A stretch of 64,000 bases of DNA from Paenibacillus sp. CC-CFT747 (GTDB taxonomy: Bacteria > Bacillota > Bacilli > Paenibacillales > NBRC-103111), in assembly GCA_030323305.1 (NCBI GenBank), contig CP106741.1, positions 315,001 to 379,000 on the forward strand, given 5' to 3'. The notes under the pieces are model-generated. The model had not been told where the DNA came from. It saw nothing but the letters and a program-made list of their open reading frames with translations, and ran no database searches. The position numbers were made by a program, and so were the translations under genes. Below are positions 28,937 to 39,213 of the stretch, one piece after another. Positions within the stretch are counted from its first letter, which is position 1, and each line of letters opens with the position of its first letter.

Positions 28937-29815
28937 TCAGCCCTTGACTGCCCCTGCGGTCATGCCTTTCATGACCTGCTCCTGGAACAGAAGGTACACC
29001 ACGATCGTCGGGATGACCGCGATGGACATCGCCGCAAGCGTCAGGCTGTAATCCGTCTGGTAACCGTCGGCAAACGTCGCGATGCTGAGCGGGAGCGTTT
29101 TGAGAGATGACTTGCTTATGAACACAAGTGCGAATGAGAAATCGTTCCAGAAGTGCAGGAAGCTGAGAATCGTTACCGTCGACAGAGCCGGCAGGGAAAT
29201 CGGCAGCATGATGCGAAGGAACACGCCCCACAAGCCGGTGCCGTCGATAAAGGCCGCCTCCTCCATTTCCTTCGGAATGGAAGCCAGGTAGGCGGTAAGC
29301 ACGAAGATGGCCGTCGGCAGAGCGAACGCTACGTAGGGCAGAATGAGCGCCCAATACGTGTTCAGAAGAGACAGCTGCTTCATTAGGATGAACAGCGGCA
29401 CCAGCGTGCTGTGGATCGGAATAAGCATGCCGACCACGAAGAAGCCCATGATCCAGGCCTTGAAGCGGAACCGGAACCGGGCCAGCACGAAGGAGGCCAG
29501 GGCCGAGATGAACAGCGTCAGAGCAAGCGAGGTCAAGGACACGATAACGGAATTTCCGAAGGCTCTCCCCATGTGGGAGCTGGTCCAGGCCCGGCTAAAA
29601 TTCTCAAACTGCCACGTTTCCGGCAGGGAGAACGGACGGTTGATGAATTCCATGTTGGTTTTGAACGCGGAGATGAACAGCCAGAAGAGGGGATACAGCG
29701 TCAGCACCCCATACACGGTAAGGCCCGTCCAAAAAATGGCTCCTCTCCATTTTCTCCCGGATCTCCCCGCTTTATGTGTTGCAGCCGGTGAATAAGCAGC
29801 GGCGGTGTTGCTCAT
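28937..29815 (-). CDS. Sugar ABC importer permease, MalG type
   Basis: Intact, 292 residues, six membrane spans, EAA loop EMEEAAFIDGTGLWGVFLRI, ending TAGAVKG. Closer to the MalG/LacG branch than to the LplC branch of the first two operons. It follows its partner permease by 15 bases. Confidence 0.93.
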   Translation of the reverse strand: MSNTAAAYSPAATHKAGRSGRKWRGAIFWTGLTVYGVLTLYPLFWLFISAFKTNMEFINRPFSLPETWQFENFSRAWTSSHMGRAFGNSVIVSLTSLALTLFISALASFVLARFRFRFKAWIMGFFVVGMLIPIHSTLVPLFILMKQLSLLNTYWALILPYVAFALPTAIFVLTAYLASIPKEMEEAAFIDGTGLWGVFLRIMLPISLPALSTVTILSFLHFWNDFSFALVFISKSSLKTLPLSIATFADGYQTDYSLTLAAMSIAVIPTIVVYLLFQEQVMKGMTAGAVKG

Positions 29816-29830
29816 GGGTTCCTCCCCTTT

Positions 29831-30709
29831 CTAGGCGGTCTTGGTTTTGCGGCTCATCAGCCATTGGCTGACGCCGATAAAGAGCAGGCTGATGGCGATA
29901 ATGGAAGTGGAAATGGCGCTTCCGTACCCGTAACGGTAGGAAGTGAAGGTCGAATTGTACATATAGGTAGCCAGAAGCTCGGTGGAATGGGCCGGCCCGC
30001 CCTTCGTCATGATATACACCAGGTCGAAGGACTTCAGGCTTCCCGAGATGCAGAGGACAATGGCCACCTGCACCGTGCTCCAGATCATCGGCAGAATAAT
30101 CGATACCATTTTACGCGCCCCGGTTGCCCCGTCGATCTTGGCGGCATCGTGAATGTCACCGGGAATATTCTGAAAGGCGGAGATGAAAATAATGAGATAG
30201 AGCCCGACAAAGCTCCAAATAAGAGGCGGAATAAGCGAGAAAATCGCAATCTTGGAATCGGAAAGCCACTGAAGCTTCCAGCTGGCCAGCCCGAGACGGT
30301 CCAGAAGAAAGTTAAGAATCCCGATCTGCGGATGATAAATGTACTGCCAGATCATGCCGATGACGACCGCGGACAAGACCATGGGCATAAACACGGCCGA
30401 GCGCAGAAAACGTTGAAGCAGGCTGTTCTTGTGCAGCAGGATGGCGAGAATCAGCGCCAGGGGAACCTGTCCGAGCACCGAAGCCAGAACGAAAATAATG
30501 TTGTTCTTGAGCGCCCGCCAGAAGATCGGATCCTTGAACACTTCCACATAGTTGTTGAAGCCTATGAATTTGGCGGCCCCGATCCCTTTCCAGTTGAAGA
30601 ATCCGTAGTAAGCCGACCAGATCACCGGCACGAAAACAAACAAAGCATAGATCACGACGGACGGCAGCAGGCCGAGGACGATAAACCGCCGGATGCGCAA
30701 CGTGTTCAT
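29831..30709 (-). CDS. Sugar ABC importer permease, MalF/LacF type
   Basis: Intact, ~292 residues, six membrane spans; the EAA loop reads IHDAAKIDGATGARKMVSII. The ATG at 30709 with GAGGAAG upstream is preferred to one two codons earlier. A GC-rich hairpin without a T run (30738-30758) separates it from the binding-protein gene and may let that gene be transcribed more than the permeases. Confidence 0.93.
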   Translation of the reverse strand: MNTLRIRRFIVLGLLPSVVIYALFVFVPVIWSAYYGFFNWKGIGAAKFIGFNNYVEVFKDPIFWRALKNNIIFVLASVLGQVPLALILAILLHKNSLLQRFLRSAVFMPMVLSAVVIGMIWQYIYHPQIGILNFLLDRLGLASWKLQWLSDSKIAIFSLIPPLIWSFVGLYLIIFISAFQNIPGDIHDAAKIDGATGARKMVSIILPMIWSTVQVAIVLCISGSLKSFDLVYIMTKGGPAHSTELLATYMYNSTFTSYRYGYGSAISTSIIAISLLFIGVSQWLMSRKTKTA

Positions 30710-30737
30710 AACCAATCACTTCCTCTGCTAATGAATC

Positions 30738-30758
30738 GGCCCTCCGCTCGGGAGGGCC
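30738..30758 (-). other. Intra-operon hairpin between binding protein and permease
   Basis: GGCCCTCC / GGAGGGCC stem with a short loop and no T run; likely an mRNA-stabilising or partial-termination hairpin. Confidence 0.5.
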
Positions 30759-30777
30759 TTGGGTTAAGCGGTCCGGC

Positions 30778-32102
30778 TTATTTGCCGATAGCCCCCGCCT
30801 GGGCATCCTGAATTTTCTTCGCGATCGCTTCCGGATTGCCGCCCATGAGCAGCTCCTGGAGGCTGTTGTTCGTGACCTCCACCGCGGCGGAGCTCAGCTT
30901 GGAGTCATAGACCGGGCTGATCTTCGTGTTCTTCATGAGCTCGTTCAGCTCGATGAACAAAGGATTGGCTTTGGTTTTGTCGACGTCGATTTTGTAGCTG
31001 ACCAGCGTGGAGCTGTCGAGCGTCGCCTTCTGTCCGTCCGGGCCGGCCAGGGCATAGAGCAATTCCTGTGCGGCTTCCTTCTGGGCGCCCTTCACCTTCT
31101 TGCTCATGCCCATCCCCGTCCCGACCACGCCGGAGGTGCTTTGCGCGTTTCCTTTGCCGCCGTCCACGGCAGGCAGGATGGTGATGTGCGTCGTGTCGAG
31201 CACTTCCTTAGGCGCCGTCTTCACGAGGTTCGCGAGAGCCCAGCCGCCGTCCATGAACATCGCGGCTTTGCCCTGGTTGTAGAGCTGGATCATCTGGTTC
31301 TCGTCGATGCTGTTGAAGCCGTCCTGGAAGGCTTTGGACTTGCCCAGATCCTGAAGCACTGTGAGGGCCTTCACGAATTCCGGATCGGTGAATTTCGCCC
31401 CGTCCTGCTTGGCGGCCTTCAGGAACCAGTCCGTTCCGGTCACGCGGTCGGCAATGGTGCTGAAGATGGTGGATTGCACGACCCAGTTGGCTTTGTTGCC
31501 GAGCGCAACAGGGATAACGTTGTTCTTGTTGAACGTATCGATGGCGGCTTTAAGCTCGTCCCATGTCTTCGGTACCTTAACCCCGTACTTGTCGAAAATG
31601 GCCTGGTTGTAATAAATGAAGGAGCTTGGAGCCAGGTTCATCGGAACGGAATACGTCTTGCCGTCCACCGTGTAGCCGTCTAGCGCGTTCGGAATGAAGT
31701 TGTTCTTCCAGTCCGGCTTGCTGTTCAGGTAATCGTCGATAGGCTGCAGCAGACCGCCGCTCACGAACTCCTTGGTCATCGCATCCGGCCACATGACGAA
31801 GAGGTCCGGCATTTCATCCGCCGCGGCTACCGTGCGGAGTCTTGTCTTCAAGCCGTCGGTCGGCAGTCCTTCCACTTCCAGGTCAACGTTGGGATGCTTG
31901 GCTTTGAAATCATCCAGGATGCCTCTCATGGCGATCGCCTTGGCGTCTTGTCCGGTCCAGTTATGCCAGACGGTCAGCTTTACTTTCTCTCCGGCTCCGT
32001 TACCCGAAGCTCCCTGCTCCGTGTCGGCCGCTCCGCTGCCGCAGGCGGTCAGCAAGGATGCGGTAAGAAGGACGGGCGCCCCCATTTCACCACTTTATTC
32101 AT
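30778..32102 (-). CDS. ABC importer sugar-binding lipoprotein (frameshifted near the start)
   Basis: Restored length 441 residues. Signal peptide with lipobox (ASLLTAC), then a family 1 sugar-binding protein (KLTVWHNWTGQDAKAIAMRG; MFMDGGWALANLV). One base is missing at 32079-32083; repair joins the true start at 32102, with GGGAGG upstream, to the signal peptide. First gene of the operon that ends with a beta-mannosidase, so the ligand is probably a mannan- or glucomannan-derived oligosaccharide (inference). Confidence 0.92.
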
Positions 32103-32312
32103 AAGGTGTAACCTCCCTGGTTAGTCTCTAGTGTTGTTTGTTTGATCTGTCTTCATTCTATAGGGGGCAACCGCTTTCGGTAAGGGGAATCCCATCTGGA
32201 GCAGGGTAGAAAAAGATCGGCTTTCCGCCCCCAGCAGGCGGATGAGAAGCTCTAAGCGGAGCTTCCGACCCGTATGCGGCTGGGATGGGAAGCTTCTTGC
32301 CCAGCAATCGCC

Positions 32313-32340
32313 AAAAAACCCCCATCTTGATTACAAGATG
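32313..32340 (-). terminator. Terminator of the Gfo-PmoA-dehydrogenase operon
   Basis: CATCTTG / CAAGATG stem with a TAAT loop, then GGGG and TTTTTT on the minus strand. Confidence 0.75.
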
Positions 32341-32362
32341 AGAGCTGTTTGACGATAGTCAC

Positions 32363-33392
32363 CTATTTAGTTGACTGTCGCGGCATAAATTGCTCATAAA
32401 GCTTTAGGGCAAACTGTTCATTGGCTTCCTTCGTTCTGCCTGCATTATGGGGGTATGCACCACATTGTGCCGGCCAAGCAGCGGATCATTCAGCGGCAGG
32501 GGCTCGATATCAAAAACGTCAGCCGCTAAACTGAGCTCATCGGCAAGAACCCTTCGGCGCAGCTCCTCCATATCGCAAATGTTCGCCCGGGTCGCAAGTA
32601 CCACCAACGCTCCCTGCGGCAGCGCGCGGATCAGCTCCGCGGTGACCAGTCCTCTCGTCTGATCGGTCAGCGGGACCATCGGAACAAAAATCTCCGCATC
32701 CCGGACCAGCCGGTCCAGATGCCACTCCTTGCGGGCGCCGGCCCGGTGAAAGCATGGCTCACTTGCATAGGGATCCCACATGGCGACATCGGCACCAAGC
32801 ATATGGACGAAGCTGGCGTAACGGCTTGCAATATTCCCCGCCCCAACAATCCGTATGCGCTTGCCCTCTACGGTGCCGTTGGCGAAGCGGGTATCGTCTC
32901 CGAACTGTACCCCCTGGCCCCTGGCTTGCCCACTCCCTCCGGCGGATCATAATCCCACGGCTGCAAGCTCGTGATGATCTCATGATGAGTTTGAGGGATT
33001 CTTCGCAGTCCGCAGAGGGTAAGCGCCAGAGCAAATTCGCTGACGGACTGGCCCCAGAAGCCCTCCGTGGGCTGGCTGTAGCACCGGATCCCCCGTTCCT
33101 TCAGCCGTTCGCTCATCTGCGGTTCCGGCGTGGTGCCATACTCGGTCGTGAACACGACCTCCTCCAGCCACGTAAGCGCCTCCAGACAAGTCAGGTCTAC
33201 CCGCGCCTTCAGCGAAATGAGCCGGACTACACTGGCGGGATCCGGAATGATTTCACTAACTCCCCTCGTTTCGTCTACGGACAATCGGATCAGCTCCGCT
33301 CCGCCGTCCTGCACCAGCAGCTTATGGAAATGATCCGCGACGAAAGGCCACGTTCCGTCAAAATCGGGATGAACCACGATAACGCTTCTCAT
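32363..33392 (-). CDS. NAD-dependent D-isomer-specific 2-hydroxyacid dehydrogenase (frameshifted)
   Basis: Restored length 343 residues. Rossmann motif IVGAGNIA, the substrate-binding Arg in VLATRANIC, the Glu in AADVFDIEP and the catalytic His in VHTPHNAG are all present. It interconverts a 2-hydroxyacid and a 2-ketoacid. Bases are missing at 32910-32914 and 32449-32453. ATG at 33392 with AGGAGGAG upstream, overlapping the PmoA-like stop by four bases. Partner genes suggest it works on a sugar-derived acid; the substrate is not determined. Confidence 0.88.
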
Positions 33393-34259
33393 TTATGCTC
33401 TCCTCCTGTATACCTTCTCCAATTGGCTTCCATCTCCGCTGCTTCCCTAGCTCCACAGAATATATACACCCGATATCGGGACCGCTTGCTCTCTCCCTTT
33501 GCCAAGCTCCAGGCACCCGCTATGCATCGGCTTGGTGAGAGGCCCAGCTCCCCATCCACTCTCCAGGGGAAGGATGCTCCTCGTTCTCCGCATGATCCAG
33601 GATAGCCATGCCAGCGTAATCGCCACGCCCTTCCACGGGCATGCTGACAGCCGCCCATCTGGCACGCTGACCGTCCGCTTCTTCCTTGCTCAATCCGTTG
33701 CTGCTCAAGAAGCTTCCGCCTTGGTCCTGCCGGTAAGGCATCCGGAGGAATAAGCCTCCATACGAATAAGACCCGAACGTGATGGCTTTCTCTGCAGTAA
33801 GAGTCCACTCGAGGTCAAGCTCGTATACCGTGTTCCGATCACGCAGGCTCCAGCTCTGGCGCTCGGTAAGCAGGCGATCGCCCGCCGGTTCACACAACGC
33901 CGTCTTCACAACCCAGCCGGCTTCGTCGTCAGCCAGCTGAATATCCGAGATCCCCTCGGGGTGAAAAGTGCCGTCGTTCGGCGAATTCGTTACTCCCTCT
34001 GTCCAGAAGCCCCAGTTATTGACTTGATTCAGACCCACATACAAGCCATGCTGCCAGGGATGGTGAGCGGGGGCGTCCTCTGTAAGCACTCCTCTTCCAT
34101 CCGGTGCAACGATCGGGTGAAGGTACGGACGGCGGTTAGGATGAGCATGCTGGGTAAGCAAAGGTGCTTCGGCCCCCGGCGGTAAATAGAAAGCCTGTGC
34201 TGCGAATAGCGGACAATGATTTGCTTGTTCTCTACCGTTTTCTCTTGGATAGAAGTCAT
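33389..34259 (-). CDS. PmoA-like protein, DUF6807 (frameshifted)
   Basis: Restored length 290 residues. Family features: YLHPIVAPDGRGVLTEDAPA, HHPWQHGLYVGLNQVNNWGF and MAILDHAENEEHPS. Proteins named methane oxygenase PmoA by similarity are common in sugar catabolic loci beside Gfo/Idh/MocA oxidoreductases and are unrelated in role to membrane methane monooxygenase. The biochemical activity is not established. Breaks lie at 34173-34177 and 33550-33553. It starts 17 bases after the oxidoreductase and overlaps the dehydrogenase start. Confidence 0.85.
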
Positions 34260-34276
34260 CAGGTTACCCCTCTCTA

Positions 34277-35378
34277 TTATCGGAATTCCGGAAGCCTGAC
34301 GGGTTCGCCGTTCCTTAAGGCCGATTCATGGGCACACAATCCTGCACAGGTCCAGTTAGCGGATGTGTATACATCCGGGAAAGGCGCCCTATCCTCCACG
34401 ATGCTCATGATAAACTCATGGGCAAGATGCGGATGGGAGCCGCCATGGCCGCTGCCCTGTTTAAAGGACAGATGCTGGTTAGTGTCCGCATCATAGACCC
34501 CTTGGGTTGTGAATCGGCGGATGTTTTCCGGGAGCAGGTGCGCAAAGTCGGGAATGACAATGCGCTTCCCTCTTCCCCATGGAAGAAAATCGGCTGCTCC
34601 CCCTCAAGCTGCTGCCATTCGAAGCTTGCCTGATCGGCATACACATCGAAGCTCTCGATATATTCACGCGATGTCTCGAATAGGGAACGGGTTACCTCTA
34701 CCGCGAGATCGGAATCCCGAAGCCGGAACAGCGCCGTCTCTACGGCGAAGGGCGATTGATACTTAGCAGCCAACCGCTCGGCAATCCTGCCGGAGCCGAG
34801 ACAATAGACCAGCTCCGCTTCCTTATTGGCAAGAGCGAGCAGCGGACTGACGGCATGGGTGGCGTAGTGCATAGGCGGCAGGCCCTCCCAGTACCCGGGC
34901 CAGCCGGCCATTTCCTGCTGATGGGCCCCCGCATGAACTGGATCCGTCCCAATTCCCCATGGTCGCGAAGGTGCTTAAGGAAGAGAAACTCCCTTGTAAA
35001 TACAGCCGTTTCCATCATCATATACTTCTTTCCGGATGCCTGCTGCGCCTCTAGGATACGCCGGCAATCTTCGATAGAGGTGGCCATGGGCACGGTACAG
35101 GCTACATGCTTGCCCGCAAGGAGCGCTGCGATCGATTGTTCAGCATGAAGGGAGATAGGCGAGTTAAGATGAACCGCATCAATGTTCGGATCCTGCAGGA
35201 GCTCTTCATAGCTTGTATAGCGGAGGGGAACGCCGAAGTGCTCGCCGATCCGGTGCAAGCTGTCAGCGGATCGCTGGGCTATGGCATACAGCTCGGTATG
35301 AGGATGATTCTGATAGATGGGAATGAATTCTGCTCCAAATCCGAGTCCTACAAGGGCTATTCTAATTTTATCGATCAA
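34277..35378 (-). CDS. Gfo/Idh/MocA family oxidoreductase (frameshifted)
   Basis: Restored length 367 residues. NAD(P)-binding start IRIALVGLGFGAEF, the family motif GKHVACTVPMATSIEDCRR, and a C-terminal substrate domain ending LPEFR. Such enzymes oxidise or reduce sugar or inositol carbons. The motif usually written EKP reads TVP here, so the typical catalytic Lys is absent. Breaks lie at 34926-34930 and 34568-34570. First gene of a three-gene operon divergent from an XylR-like regulator. Confidence 0.87.
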
Positions 35379-35529
35379 GGCCTTCTACCTCCTGCAGCTG
35401 CTCTATTAGCCTCACTATAAGGCAATGGCTGCCGATTGAAAATGAGCATTCTTGCAAACATATTGAGATTTTTCACCATGGCTGTTCGTCAAAATAGTTA
35501 CCGTTTATAATCACAGTAATGGATTTCAT
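35379..35529. promoter_or_regulatory. Divergent control region of the oxidoreductase operon and its regulator
   Basis: About 150 bases between divergent starts. A TATAAT at 35506-35511 is the likely -10 of the rightward regulator gene. No clear operator was recognised; the position makes it the likely binding region for the regulator. Confidence 0.45.
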
Positions 35530-36729
35530 TTGAAAGCGTGGGGGTTTCTATTGCGATTATTAGTTGAGTCTCCAGGGAAGCGAACGCCGAAGCGCCATGT
35601 TGCCCTGTTGATCGAGACGTCCAATGAATACGCCCGGGGGCTGCTGCGGGGAATCCGCTCCTATATCGGTGAGCATCACTCCTGGTCTCTGTACCTGCAT
35701 GAGCACAGCCGAGGACAGGGCGTCATGCCATGGGCAACGAATTGGCAAGGCGACGGGATCATCGCGCGTATTGAGAATGAAGCCGTGGCGGAATACGTAC
35801 GCCAAACCGCTGTGCCAACGGTCGATCTAAGCTCTCACCGTCTCCTGCCTGAGCTGCCTTGCCTGGAGACGGATGATCTCGCCATTGCCAGGATGGCCTT
35901 CTCCCATCTGCAGGAACGAGGGTTTAAGCAATTCGCCTTTTGCGGAGATCCGCGGTTCCCCTGGTCTGTCCATAGGAGAGAGCATTTTATCCAAGAGGCT
36001 CAGCACGCGGGATATCCTTGCCATGTCTATGAGGTGGAGGCCCAGGAGGGTTGGAATAAGGAGCATCAAGCGATGATCTCGTGGATCCGGGAATTACCTA
36101 AGCCGGTCGGCATACTCGTCAGTTACGACATGTTAGGACAAAAGCTGCTGGACGTATGCAGACAGGCCCGTGTGTTCGTTCCTGACCAGGCGGCGGTGAT
36201 CAGCGTCGATAATGATGAACTTCTGTGCAGCTTATCGGCTCCTCCACTCAGCAGTATTATTCCCGACACCCTGGCCACAGGTTATCAGGCTGCCGCTCTG
36301 CTGGACCGTATGATGAAGGGGGAACCCCACCAACCTGGCATCACCTCGATCCCGCCGCTGGATGTGGCGCTGCGCGTCTCTACCGATGTCATTGCCGTAA
36401 AAGACCCGCTCGTAGCGGATACGGTCCGGCTCATTCGCAGCCACCTCTACGAGAATATAAGCATGGAGAAGCTGCTGTCGGAACTGCCTGCCTCACGCCG
36501 CGCTTTGGAAACGCGGTTCCAGCGCGCCCTGGGTCGAACTCCGCATCGCATGCTTCTGGAGATGAGGATCAAGCTGATCAAGCAATTTCTAACCGATACG
36601 GAACTCACCCTCCCCTCTATTGCCGAGAGGATCGGTTTTAAGCATGCGGAGTACATGAGCGTTCTGTTCAAGCGGGAAACCGGCATGACGCCAAACGATT
36701 ATCGTAAGAAGGTACAGGGCGATAAGTAA
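35530..36729 (+). CDS. XylR-like regulator: LacI-type sugar sensor with AraC DNA-binding domain
   Basis: Intact, up to 399 residues. The first ~285 residues are a periplasmic-binding-protein-like sensor (VALLIETSNEYARGLLRGI; AVISVDNDELLC). The last ~105 are an AraC DNA-binding domain (MEKLLSELPASRRALETRFQ; IAERIGFKHAEYMSVLFKRE). This is the architecture of E. coli XylR, which activates on binding its sugar. Two TTG starts are possible, 35530 and 35551; the latter has a GGGGG stretch five bases upstream. Divergent from the Gfo-PmoA-dehydrogenase operon. Confidence 0.9.
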   Translation: MKAWGFLLRLLVESPGKRTPKRHVALLIETSNEYARGLLRGIRSYIGEHHSWSLYLHEHSRGQGVMPWATNWQGDGIIARIENEAVAEYVRQTAVPTVDLSSHRLLPELPCLETDDLAIARMAFSHLQERGFKQFAFCGDPRFPWSVHRREHFIQEAQHAGYPCHVYEVEAQEGWNKEHQAMISWIRELPKPVGILVSYDMLGQKLLDVCRQARVFVPDQAAVISVDNDELLCSLSAPPLSSIIPDTLATGYQAAALLDRMMKGEPHQPGITSIPPLDVALRVSTDVIAVKDPLVADTVRLIRSHLYENISMEKLLSELPASRRALETRFQRALGRTPHRMLLEMRIKLIKQFLTDTELTLPSIAERIGFKHAEYMSVLFKRETGMTPNDYRKKVQGDK

Positions 36730-36742
36730 GTTAGGTGAGACT

Positions 36743-36763
36743 GGGCGATCAATCGGCCCTTTT
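36743..36763 (+). terminator. Terminator of the XylR-like regulator
   Basis: GGGCGA / TCGGCCC imperfect hairpin followed by TTTT, shortly after the stop. Confidence 0.55.
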
Positions 36764-36876
36764 GAAACAATAGCATGTCCGTCCTCTTCGCGGCTGCCGA
36801 GTCATCCGTCCCTCCATGCCACACCATGGCGCTGAAGCTTGGTAAGGAAATCCTACGGGAGCAGGATCGGCCGCAC

Positions 36877-36918
36877 CCAAAAAGCATGCCTTCCGGGTTT
36901 CCCTTCGGGCATGCTTTA
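36877..36918 (-). terminator. Terminator of prkA
   Basis: AAAGCATGCC / GGCATGCTTT stem followed on the minus strand by further T bases, 25 bases past the prkA stop. The ~110 bases between this and the regulator terminator hold nothing recognised. Confidence 0.7.
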
Positions 36919-36942
36919 ACGTAGGATAAGCGGTCCGTGTTC

Positions 36943-38836
36943 TTACCTATTCAACAAACTCCCCACATACCGCAGCAGCTCGTTCGCGCACACCGGGCAG
37001 TAGCCGTGATTCTCGATGAGGCGGGCGGTCACTTCGTTGATCCGCTTCAGCTGCCGCTCATCCGGCGTCTTCGTGGACGTGGTGATCTTCACGATGTCCT
37101 TCAGATCGGCGAACAGCTTCTTCTCGATCGCCTCCCGCAGACGCTCGTGGGTGCTGTAGTCGAACTTCTTGCCCTTGCGGGAGTACGAGGACATGCGGAT
37201 GAGAATCTCTTCGCGGAAAGCTTTCTTGGCGTTCTCCGACACGCCGATCTGCTCCTCGATCGAGCGCATGAGGCGCTCATCCGGGTCCATGGTTTCGCCG
37301 GTGAGCGGGTCCTTGATTTTGCCCCAGTTGCAGTAAGCCTCAATATTGTCGAGGTAGTTCTCGAACAATGTTTTGGCCGACTCTTCGAAGGAATAAACGA
37401 AGGCCTTCTGGATTTCCTTCTTGGCGAGCTCGTCGTATTCCTTACGGGCGATAGAGATGAAATTCAAGTACCGCTCGCGCTCGTCCTTCGTGATGGACGG
37501 GTGCTGGTCAAGGCCGTCCTTGATGGCGCGGAGGACGTCCAGGGCGTTCATGCACTCCACGTCCTGGCGGATCAGGGCGCTTGAGATGCGGTTGATGACA
37601 TACCGCGGGTCGATGCCCGACATCCCTTCCTCAAGGTATTCGTTCTGCATTTCCTTCAGGTCCGCTTCCTTGTAGCCCTCGATCGCTTCCCCGTCGTACA
37701 TGCGCATCTTTTTGACCAGATCCATGCCCTGCTTCTTCGTTTCCTTCAGCCTCGTCAGAATGGAGAAGATGGAGGCCGCCTTTAGCGCATGCGGAGCCAT
37801 ATGAATGTACCCCATGTCGCTCTGCCCGATCAGCTTCGTGTAAATCTTCTCTTCGTCGGATACCTTCAGGTTGTACGGAATCGGCATAACGATCATCCGG
37901 GACTGCAGCGCTTCGTTCTTCTTGTTCGCAATAAACGACTTGTACTCGGATTCGTTCGTGTGAGCGATAATGAGCTCGTCGGCGGAAATCAGGGCAAAGC
38001 GCCCGGCCTTGAAGTTGCCTTCCTGCGTGAGAGACAGCAGGTTCCACAGAAACTTCTCGTCGCACTTCAGCATCTCCTGGAACTCCATAATCCCCCGGTT
38101 CGCCTTGTTCAGCTCCCCATCGAACCGGTAAGCGCGCGGATCGGATTCCGAGCCGAATTCGGTAATGGTCGAGAAGTCGATGCTTCCCGTCAGGTCGGCG
38201 ATATCCTGGGATTTCGGGTCCGACGGGCTGAAGGTACCGATCCCGATGCGGTTCCCTTCGGAAATGACCACCCTCTCGACCGGCACGAGCTCGATCCGGT
38301 TGTCGTACTCCGTTCGGAGCCTCATCTGGCAGGAGGGGCATAGCGTTCCCTCGATCTTTACCCCGAGCTCCCGCTCGATCTCGGGACGCAGATCATCCGG
38401 AATAAGATGCAGCGGCTCCTCGTGCATCGGGCAGCCCTGGATGGCATAGACGGCCCCTTCGTCGGTACGCGAAAACTGCTCAAGCCCCTCTTCAGCAGCG
38501 TAACAATGGTGGATTTCCCCCGCTGACCGGACCCATCAGCAGCAGGATGCGTTTACGGACGTCCAACCGGCGTGCCGCCGAGTGGAAGTATTCTTCGACC
38601 AGCTTCTCGATGGCTCGGTCAAGCCCGAAGATTTCCTTCTCGAAGAACTTATATTTGGTTTGTCCATGTTCCTCTTCAAAGCCCTGGGAAGCGATCATCT
38701 GATAAACGCGTGAATGTGCGGTCATTGCCAAACCCGGCTGCTTTCTGACCTTCTCGATATATTCCGCAAAGGTCCCATTCCACGCCAGCCTGGCATTTTC
38801 CGACCGATGCTCGGCAATCTTCTGGAAAATGTCCAT
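36943..38836 (-). CDS. prkA: PrkA AAA+ serine protein kinase / protease (frameshifted)
   Basis: Cytosolic protein of the YeaG/PrkA family, in Bacillus expressed in sporulation; described first as a kinase and later as an ATP-dependent protease. Restored length 631 residues, exactly the Bacillus size. The Walker A region reads LLLMGPVSGGKST and a CPSCQ/CPVCA cysteine pair is conserved. The C-terminal PrkA domain (GYKEADLKEMQNEYLEEGMS) is intact. Bases are missing at 38517-38521 and 38485-38488. The ATG at 38836 follows GAGGAGG. Usually accompanied by yhbH and ycgB-like genes, which are not next to it here. Confidence 0.95.
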
Positions 38837-39213
38837 GGTAGCCTCCTCTCGTCCTGCTCAAGATAAGTCAACGTATTAATACCTATGCAGCCCGTAGGCA
38901 GATGTTGACCTTAAATCATGCCCGGGCCCTTCTTTTTCCCTTTCCGCTGTTCCCAATTTCCCCGAAAGCCAAGCCTGATGCGGGGTTGGGCATCCTTCAG
39001 AAAAAGTCTTGTCTCCAACCAGGCGGACAAGCTGAGGGCGTGCCGCCTTGTTCCCGCGGACAAGCGGGAATGCCAGACAAGCCGCTCGAGGAATACACGG
39101 TAGGAGGACGAAACGGGCGGATCCCGAAAGGCCGAGTCCCGCGAGCCAGCCCGGGAACTCCTGTTCCTGTGCTATAATGGAAAGGACAAACATGACGAAA
39201 GGAGAGTCCGTAA
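38837..39213. other. Intergenic region between prkA and the DUF2161 gene
   Basis: Holds a TTCCCGC/GCGGGAA hairpin near 39053-39071 and an extended -10 promoter (TGCTATAAT ending at 39178) for the rightward gene. Sporulation promoter elements for prkA are expected near 38850-38900, but I saw no convincing match. No coding frame is supported. Confidence 0.45.

Noticed and set aside
33389..34259. Methane monooxygenase subunit
   Set aside because: The protein is soluble and matches DUF6807, whose PmoA label comes from database naming; its neighbours are sugar-type enzymes.
36943..38836. prkA, serC, aroF and other split genes as pseudogenes
   Set aside because: All breaks are one-base losses in homopolymers, are repaired by additions alone, and affect core metabolic genes; sequence error is a better explanation.
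38840..38930. Sporulation sigma-E promoter of prkA
   Set aside because: Expected from the family's biology, but no convincing -35 and -10 pair was found.
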